Source: Planctomycetota bacterium (GTDB lineage Bacteria; Planctomycetota; Planctomycetia; Pirellulales; Lacipirellulaceae). Taken from it: a stretch of 48,654 bases of DNA. The position numbers were made by a program, and so were the translations under genes. The notes under the pieces were generated by a model, which was given only the letters and a program-made list of their open reading frames with translations, had not been told where the DNA came from and did not search any database. The stretch lies in contig JAADGV010000038.1 in NCBI GenBank assembly GCA_013152205.1, forward strand, positions 1 through 48,654. Direction: 5' to 3'. Numbering within the stretch: the stretch's first letter is position 1; each line of letters starts with the position of its first letter. Of the stretch, positions 43,701 through 48,654 are shown piece after piece.

Positions 43701-44146
43701 GGGATCTACAAACGGACAAACCATCCAAAATTTTAGATATCCCGTTGGAAAAAGACCATTGGCTTCGGAATGTCATCCCCTTGCCATACCGTGATGCCTT
43801 GCTAATAAATCGCAGCATGGATTTTTGGCTGCTCGATTTGTCGAATGACAACTGGGAGGAGTTCCCACTCCTCGGTGCATCGTCCTACGGACTTAGTTAT
43901 CCTACGCTCCTGTTAGATCAGAAAGTCTGGCTGAGGGGGACATGGTCAATTTACGATCTAGCGAGCCACACACGACACGAGCTACGTTTGCCACTACGTG
44001 ATCAGTTGCCACCACCGATGCACTGGGCGCCGTGGTGTGAAGTGGTTGGTGGTGGCAATCAGTGCCTCATTTGGGACCAGTACCACCTCTGGCTAGCCAA
44101 GTTAAACAACGGTGATAGAACTAACAACTCGGGGAAAGGTAGATGA
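40718..44146 (+). CDS. Giant secreted protein, CsgG-like domains plus propeller-like repeats
   Basis: 1142 residues, 6 nt after the previous stop. Signal peptide with core VLIAVGFCFGLVTSVCA. Domain 1 (about 33-140) has VIDRQAIEQVLQEQQLALNG and LGRLLEVDIF, parallel to the 334-residue protein; domain 2 (about 160-290) has VAVLERSQLRYVNIERAQTQ. Residues of about 300-760 are helical, with TPR-like spacing and many Leu/Ala/Arg. From about 780 to the end, beta repeats such as ILGFSHDERNVYYLLQH and LYAWVGRPRKESILVEV resemble a propeller. No catalytic motif seen. Function unknown. Confidence 0.8.
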   Translation: MRLTATSRETNIHVLIAVGFCFGLVTSVCADSSVALVTSSQLASAQATVELATIKLAEDEKISVIDRQAIEQVLQEQQLALNGVASGEQAIVLGRLLEVDIFAVYLLTEEYSRLIVFEATLGVRLLDENFDLETDDINVSNIVNSVRSSLTKRESLRNRGLHFVSFHGYRNADLPASWSPWIEEVQRRLEQSFTNTDGVAVLERSQLRYVNIERAQTQASLLASAANLVVQFSRSKLPDSATVTLLVSLPGQSEPKTFSTVVPRVKSSDELGKLTLEVSRAVATDGKWQRRSQPTPSELQVRQREAGRLRSEARRLLARDEWFDAAVFSEATFALEPKNLRDLAYLAYTLDYYAKDLLESLNNSKPTTPDEQDAAEARVLKAIEILDYRLDLITQLHERRKYEADWHMLMIKHDGQFPPWHLAVYELGKLLKQPANTSVQPAKKHLQRFYDVWFGTILRYKQQHVRSADEARRVIFETYHQGRAYLRYIALSQGKWPELSLEQYDGWAKVLRERGWNRDTPDNIAALNALLRLLEFHKYERYDMSDDQIQMIIQRLEKLAEHSSQEIAHRSRFQAASIHIDRLAKNRPSSADLNAKVDQFIEELTAPIMVKLSADFPPPTADDIQPSGCWSEAMMTVRFDRRITRLAAELGVVSSLPPDFDLKRTACRARFDECMELDIFSPALFYRSLPPHVFSRSNHSAIGPENLPQRITFYQEVLSQLQRGQGKRSTPEFEKVILALESELQDDRSTLAKLEANAHGASALESKLGIVTPWSQLTLLAGKPGLPEKWNDPSWPRILGFSHDERNVYYLLQHSRSANTSESSVSVYRIPLAEPSNSIRLNSATVKGRYVDLTDEQEEHYDKIASAHGEASPNPIAMDKNFLYWNRIARGVLVIPWDGSKPFTLDERSGLPSNFIQTIAPGNGKLYAWVGRPRKESILVEVTPTTRAVRILASSERVEATNELDNRKPTTTKLMYYDAPRNRLVFWFRKQIWAWDLQTDKPSKILDIPLEKDHWLRNVIPLPYRDALLINRSMDFWLLDLSNDNWEEFPLLGASSYGLSYPTLLLDQKVWLRGTWSIYDLASHTRHELRLPLRDQLPPPMHWAPWCEVVGGGNQCLIWDQYHLWLAKLNNGDRTNNSGKGR

Positions 44147-47100
44147 TTCAACCTGTAACTCTAGCAACGACCGTTTTTCTATTCGTTTACTCAGCTTGCG
44201 TGCAGGCCGAGACCACCGTTGCGCTCACTACAACAGTTCATGCCGACGCCACTGCCGAAGAAAAGACGTTGATGCAGGGGTTGCTTCCGCTGTTGGAGGT
44301 TGCTGTTGGCAAAAAAGAGGGGGTGCAGGTTGTTGAGCGCCAGCAGCTTGATTTGGCGATGCATGAGTTGATTCTAAGTAACTCGATCGGTAAAAACGCC
44401 TCACTGCAACTGGGCAAACTGGCAACCGCCGATTTGATTCTGACGGCCAAGCTCTTAAAGCCGGATGAAACTGGAAAACAGCATGTCGACGTACGTATTA
44501 CCGAATCGCTTACGGGGACGATTCGCGGCGCTGTGGTTGCTTTGGTCGAGCGGGCCACGGTCGACGAAACGGCCCGCGAGATATCGCAATATTTGGTTAC
44601 GGTTGTTGCATCACCCCAGCTAGCCAGTATCTCGATGTCGGTAGCACCCTTTGAAAGCTTGGGACGCTTTGATCGTTTACGACCGCTGGAACGGGGATTG
44701 CGAGACATGGTCGTTGCGCGGCTGCGGCGATACAAGGGATTACGAGTGTTGCAGCGTTCAGAGATGCAACAACTGCTCACTGAAATCGATTTGGTACGTT
44801 CGGGGCTGGTGGACTGCGGCGAATTGCCCGCAACACTCCCTCGTCGCGAGGCCGCCTACCATCTTCGCGGCACTCTCGACGAGCAGCAAACCGAAGGTAA
44901 GCAAGAGTTGCTCGTCGGTATCGAGTTGATCCATGCGGAGTCGCATCGAGTGGTCGAGAAGGTCGCCATGACTACGACCGCCGAAGAACTGACAGAAGAT
45001 CTTGCGATTGAAATTAACCGTTTAATCATGTCGTTGGCGAAAAAGTCGAATCGGAATTTTGACCGGCCGAGCGCAGCGAACAAGTTTGACGAGGTCGATC
45101 AGCTTTTTCGTCTGGCGGTTACTGATCTGTACCACTTTTGGCGTCGTAAACCGCGGGATTTTAGCCATCGCGATTTTCGTTTGCCTGAATTCACGCCCAG
45201 CCGACGTACGTACGGAGGACGGGTGAAAATTGATTCGCCGTTGGGAACGGCGCTAATTCGTAAGTCGGTCGATCGTTTGGAGTCGGTACTTTATCTTCAA
45301 CCTGAGCGCCGGGATGCACAGTTTGCGCTGGCGTGGTGCTTTTGTTGCGAGACCGAAGGTTTGTGTCAGCCTGAGCGTGCCGGAAAGCTATTACGAAGCG
45401 TGTTTGAATCGAATCGAAAAGATGCACTAGCCGTCAAAGCATTAATTTTGCTATCTGAAATTTACTGCGGTCACGAGCGAGGACGTTGTCGTAAGCAAGA
45501 TCGAGAAAAGGCCTGGGTTTGTGCTTTTTATGCTCTAAAAAATATGCCAGAGAAAAATCGCGAAAAAGAATGGCCCTACCTGTTTTGGCACCTCGGTAAT
45601 TTCAAGCCTGATCTCGAACGAACGGCGAGGTCCATTCGCATGGTAGCACCGGCTATTGAGCGAGATGGCGGCATGGGATATGCCAAACTCCCTACGATGG
45701 TGGTCCAGAAGGCGTTATTGCTGGCAGCAGCTAAAGGCTATCCTCACTTACAAACCGAAGCTAACGAATTGCTCGATCGATGGAAAGAAAGGGAACTACC
45801 TCAGGTTCAAATTACGATACTCTACTCTCAGCTACAACAGGCTGACCACGAGGAGGCGGCAACTATTCACTTGCAAACTGCCGATTTCCACAAGAAAAAC
45901 AACCATGACCCACATCAGCATTCTTATCACTATGCACTAGTCAAAGCTGCACGTAGTATGCGCAAAGCTAATCGAGCAGACGATGCGTTAGCATTACTCG
46001 AATCATTCCAGCCGACAGATCGCGGGGTAAACTCGCTTTTGACCGGAACTTATGGCGTTGAACTCGGCAACTGCCTCAAGGCTCTTGGCCGTAACGACGA
46101 AGCGTTAGATACTTACGTTTCGTCCGCAGAGCAGTGCCGAGGTCTTGTCGACAACAGCGATGTCGACGACCGAATCAAAAAACTGGGCGGTGTGCCGCTC
46201 AGTCCTGACCGCGATATCGATGTTCGCTATGTGGATGACGAAAAAGACAAACCGTTTTACTGTCGCTCGGTTGCCACCGATGGGCAACGGATTTTTGTTG
46301 GCGGCGACTATCGGCCTCCGTGGAGTCGAGGCGTCACAGCGTATCATCCCGGCAATAGCAGATGGGAAAAGCTAAGCGGGCCCGAGGTGCGCGTCTCGTG
46401 TTTATCGTATGCCGACGGATATCTTTGGGCTGGAACTGATAAGCAAGGCCTTTGGCGCTGCGATTTGGCCACGTCGCAATGGAGACAGTGGAATACTTCG
46501 ACTGATTTGCCGGACAACACGGTGGTTGACGTGCTGGTTCACAAAGGCGCTGCATACGTTAGCGTTGGCGGTCGCAACTCAGGCGGCGTCGTGCGCATCG
46601 ATGCCGACCAATCCGTTCACGTTTATCAAGACAGCGGGGCACCAAGGACGTGTCTTTATCATTTGACAACCGATGGCGAGAAGCTCTGCGGCGTGAACAA
46701 AGGTTTGTTTGAGCTCGACCTATCAAGCGATGTGTGGCACCGCCGCGAGGATGCCGCGACTGGGCGTCCCCTACACGCCATGTTTATTCAATACGGTCCA
46801 TCGGGGCTGTGGGGATCGTCGTACGGCAAGGAACTGTTTTTGGTTGGCGCATCGCAGGAAGAAAACGCTCGCTTCAAGCAGGCTTGGTTTCCCCGAGGCT
46901 TACAAAAGGCCGGATACAGCTTAGATTTTGCCATCGAACGCGATGGACAGGTGTGGTTCGGTGGATATCCATGGTGGCGGTTTAAGAGCGCTGGGCTCTA
47001 CCGATTCGATTTAGAGACGGGCAAGTTTACCATTTACGGCCCACGAGACGGCTTTCGAGTCGGGACCATCTATCAGTGCTACGATGGAGTCTGGCTTAAG

Positions 47101-47166
47101 GATCAGCTTTGGCTGGCGACCTCGGAAGGCTTGGCGGAAGTGACTGTCCGAAAGCCGCAAGAGTAG
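44143..47166 (+). CDS. Giant secreted protein, CsgG-like domains, TPR region and propeller
   Basis: 1007 residues, overlapping the preceding gene by four bases (ATGA), so translationally coupled. Signal peptide ends near VQAE. Domain 1 (about 24-150): VVERQQLDLAMHELILSNSI and LGKLATADLILTAKLL; domain 2 (about 155-305): VLQRSEMQQLLTEIDLVRSG. Middle (about 320-690) is helical with TPR-like pairs (ARSMRKANRADDALALLESF, LGNCLKALGRNDEALDTYVS). The end (about 700-1000) is a propeller with phrases such as DGYLWAGTDKQGLWRCDLAT and GVVRIDADQSVHVY, as in two-component-regulator propellers. The domain order repeats that of the upstream giant, so the two are paralogs. Confidence 0.82.
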   Translation: MIQPVTLATTVFLFVYSACVQAETTVALTTTVHADATAEEKTLMQGLLPLLEVAVGKKEGVQVVERQQLDLAMHELILSNSIGKNASLQLGKLATADLILTAKLLKPDETGKQHVDVRITESLTGTIRGAVVALVERATVDETAREISQYLVTVVASPQLASISMSVAPFESLGRFDRLRPLERGLRDMVVARLRRYKGLRVLQRSEMQQLLTEIDLVRSGLVDCGELPATLPRREAAYHLRGTLDEQQTEGKQELLVGIELIHAESHRVVEKVAMTTTAEELTEDLAIEINRLIMSLAKKSNRNFDRPSAANKFDEVDQLFRLAVTDLYHFWRRKPRDFSHRDFRLPEFTPSRRTYGGRVKIDSPLGTALIRKSVDRLESVLYLQPERRDAQFALAWCFCCETEGLCQPERAGKLLRSVFESNRKDALAVKALILLSEIYCGHERGRCRKQDREKAWVCAFYALKNMPEKNREKEWPYLFWHLGNFKPDLERTARSIRMVAPAIERDGGMGYAKLPTMVVQKALLLAAAKGYPHLQTEANELLDRWKERELPQVQITILYSQLQQADHEEAATIHLQTADFHKKNNHDPHQHSYHYALVKAARSMRKANRADDALALLESFQPTDRGVNSLLTGTYGVELGNCLKALGRNDEALDTYVSSAEQCRGLVDNSDVDDRIKKLGGVPLSPDRDIDVRYVDDEKDKPFYCRSVATDGQRIFVGGDYRPPWSRGVTAYHPGNSRWEKLSGPEVRVSCLSYADGYLWAGTDKQGLWRCDLATSQWRQWNTSTDLPDNTVVDVLVHKGAAYVSVGGRNSGGVVRIDADQSVHVYQDSGAPRTCLYHLTTDGEKLCGVNKGLFELDLSSDVWHRREDAATGRPLHAMFIQYGPSGLWGSSYGKELFLVGASQEENARFKQAWFPRGLQKAGYSLDFAIERDGQVWFGGYPWWRFKSAGLYRFDLETGKFTIYGPRDGFRVGTIYQCYDGVWLKDQLWLATSEGLAEVTVRKPQE

Positions 47167-47208
47167 GATTGGATTTTCTGGCTTCGAAGGACCGGGGGAA
47201 AAAGAAAA

Positions 47209-47913
47209 ATGGTGGACGTGGGTAAATTTCAACAGAACTACAAACGCAGCAAGTCGTTCTTTGGAATGCTCCTGTGTTTAGTCTTTGTCGCGTTACCTCT
47301 CGACTCTAAATATTTTGGCCAGTTGGTTCCACCAGGCCTTGAGGAAACCCCGTGGGCATTTTGGGGATTGCTCGTGGTCGGTAGTGTCGGTTCATTGGGT
47401 TTTGCTTGGCAATTGGTTTGCCCGCCGCTGATGCTGGCTGCCGACGAGGACGGAATAACACTTGGCTTCACAACACCTTCGACAGAAATCAACCTCTCGC
47501 TGAGGAATTTTGGCATCCGGCGAAAAGGAGAGCGGAACCCAACGGTGTCTTGGGATCAGGTCCGATCAATTCGCGTCGGCGAAGTCGTTTATTGCTCGGG
47601 GGACAGCTCAACATTCAAAAAAGAACTGGCCCTGCGTATCGAATTTGACAACAGCGTCGACATGGGCCATTGCGGCGATATGCTCGCTATTCAAGCAGGA
47701 ACCGAGGCCTACTTCGCTGCGCGAGCGAGCAAAAGCTACGAAGGCCTAACCAGTTGGAAAGAACCCTGTGGAGGCAAAGTCAATGAAAACATTGTGCTTA
47801 TCGGCAAGCAGCATTTCCATGAGGAGATTCAACTGGTCACAATTCGACTACAGACGATGATGGGTCAGTTTTCTCCTCACCGTACTGCTGATCCTCCTTC
47901 CCTAAAAGAATGA
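47209..47913 (+). CDS. Membrane protein with PH-like domain, unknown
   Basis: 234 residues, ATG preceded by GGGGGAAAAAG. Two hydrophobic helices (about 19-35 and 48-70: GMLLCLVFVALPL, WAFWGLLVVGSVGSLGFAWQ) are followed by a beta-rich cytoplasmic domain (about 80-210) with 'VSWDQVRSIRVGEVVY', a phrase typical of bacterial PH-like (DUF304-type) domains. It lies 42 nt after the giant gene and may be in the same operon. Confidence 0.7.
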   Translation: MVDVGKFQQNYKRSKSFFGMLLCLVFVALPLDSKYFGQLVPPGLEETPWAFWGLLVVGSVGSLGFAWQLVCPPLMLAADEDGITLGFTTPSTEINLSLRNFGIRRKGERNPTVSWDQVRSIRVGEVVYCSGDSSTFKKELALRIEFDNSVDMGHCGDMLAIQAGTEAYFAARASKSYEGLTSWKEPCGGKVNENIVLIGKQHFHEEIQLVTIRLQTMMGQFSPHRTADPPSLKE

Positions 47914-47920
47914 AAATATC

Positions 47921-48577
47921 ATGAAAATCAAATGCATTTTGTTGATGGTGGCTTGCGCACTGGTTGCTACGAAGGCGGAGCGATCTCTTGCTGTCGACGA
48001 TTTTATCTCGCCGCAGGTGACCTTCGACACCGCCAAGCAGTCGATGGTGCGCGGCGACTACGAGATGTTCTGCCAGTGTTTTAGTGAGGAGGGGCTCAGC
48101 CTTATGGCTGGGTCGCTGCGTATGATGACGGGGATGATCGAGTGGGCTGGCGAGCAAGAAAATGCCGATAAGCGGAGCATTAAAATGGCCAAGGGATTGG
48201 GCCGTATCAATCGCCGCTATGTGGAATCTCGGCCCGCAGCAGAAATTCAACTCGACTTGAATGCTTCCTCCGAAGAGTTCATGGATGGCGTTCGTAAGAT
48301 GGCTGAGCCGATCAACGACCATCCGGGCTATGTCGCTGCGGTGTTCAAGTTGCTTCGTGCGAACGACAACCGGCCCAACAAAATCAAACCGATGGCAGAT
48401 GCCAAACTAGAGGGCTTGAAAGTAGAGGGCGAGTCGGCGACCGCTGCGATGAGTGGTACTTTTCTCGAGCCCCGAAAAAGTGAGGAGCCTATTACGTTTC
48501 GCCGCATTGGTCTCGCTTGGAAAATTGAACAGTTGGGTAGCTTTGGCGTGGAAACGACGGTAACTAGTCATCCCTGA
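47921..48577 (+). CDS. Small secreted protein, possibly NTF2-like
   Basis: 218 residues, starting 7 nt after the previous stop. Signal peptide MKIKCILLMVACALVATKA. The first part (AKQSMVRGDYEMFCQCFSEE) and last part (ESATAAMSGTF...FRRIGLAWKIEQLG) resemble the DUF4878/NTF2-like lumazine-binding-type folds found in exported planctomycete proteins. No active-site residues can be named. It closes the visible gene run; 48578-48654 shows nothing further. Confidence 0.7.
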   Translation: MKIKCILLMVACALVATKAERSLAVDDFISPQVTFDTAKQSMVRGDYEMFCQCFSEEGLSLMAGSLRMMTGMIEWAGEQENADKRSIKMAKGLGRINRRYVESRPAAEIQLDLNASSEEFMDGVRKMAEPINDHPGYVAAVFKLLRANDNRPNKIKPMADAKLEGLKVEGESATAAMSGTFLEPRKSEEPITFRRIGLAWKIEQLGSFGVETTVTSHP

Positions 48578-48654
48578 AAAACCCACTATGGGTCGTGGTT
48601 GGTTTATTTTCGTCGGACGGGTGGCAAGTTTGGCGGCGTTACGCGGCAGCCAAG

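Overview
The window looks like a chromosome segment of a planctomycete, most likely of the Pirellulales type. The evidence is the gene content: Tat-exported Gfo/Idh/MocA oxidoreductases, secreted 3-keto-disaccharide hydrolase (DUF1080) proteins, DUF11/CARDB-repeat and von Willebrand proteins with long disordered leaders, bacterial formylmethanofuran (C1) genes, and gene spacing that alternates short operons with intergenic regions full of imperfect inverted repeats. No ribosomal or phylogenetic marker is present, so the placement is an inference.

Layout. 1-756: gene-free, hairpins and a short tandem repeat. 757-8647: envelope genes (DUF11 protein, lipoprotein), a Rieske ferredoxin, a MazG-like pyrophosphohydrolase with a cysteine tail overlapping a large membrane protein, and an orphan ABC ATPase. 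8794-14073: a tRNA-Glu(CUC) gene carrying a 5.2 kb integrated element bounded by 29/28-bp att repeats, with integrase, RepA-like ATPase, an Xis/HTH protein and two unknown genes, all on the minus strand. 14445-15793: a DEDDh exonuclease and a zinc-ribbon membrane protein. 15933-20194: two Tat-exported Gfo/Idh/MocA proteins and a secreted sugar-phosphate-isomerase-like protein. 20444-30040: a tungsten/molybdopterin and C1 block: tupABC-like tungstate importer, MoaD-like protein, aldehyde ferredoxin oxidoreductase, FwdD, FwdB, FwdA and MobA, interrupted by a hicBA toxin-antitoxin pair. 30302-36625: DUF1080 protein, vWA protein, a PhyH oxygenase plus SDR pair, a second DUF1080-like protein and hisH. 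37121-48577: an ECF sigma factor with a membrane partner, followed by a run of secreted proteins, three of which carry tandem CsgG/FlgO-like domains; two of these are giants ending in propeller-like repeats.

How the genes fit together. The 20-30 kb block reads as one functional unit: tungstate uptake, pterin cofactor assembly (MoaD, MobA), and enzymes that use the cofactor (AOR, FwdB/FwdD) with the FwdA hydrolase. FwdB here keeps its [4Fe-4S] cysteines and the metal-ligand cysteine and is accompanied by FwdD, which points to a real redox formylmethanofuran dehydrogenase rather than the cofactor-free Fhc hydrolase of methylotrophs. The integrated element shows an unusual arrangement: the integrase reading frame runs through the att core into the tRNA and stops there, while the sequence at the far end of the element continues the same frame for 60 codons, so excision should swap the integrase C-terminus. 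The sigma/CsgG-like cluster at the right end has no system I recognise.

Limits: all functional calls come from reading motifs by eye; no search or folding was run.
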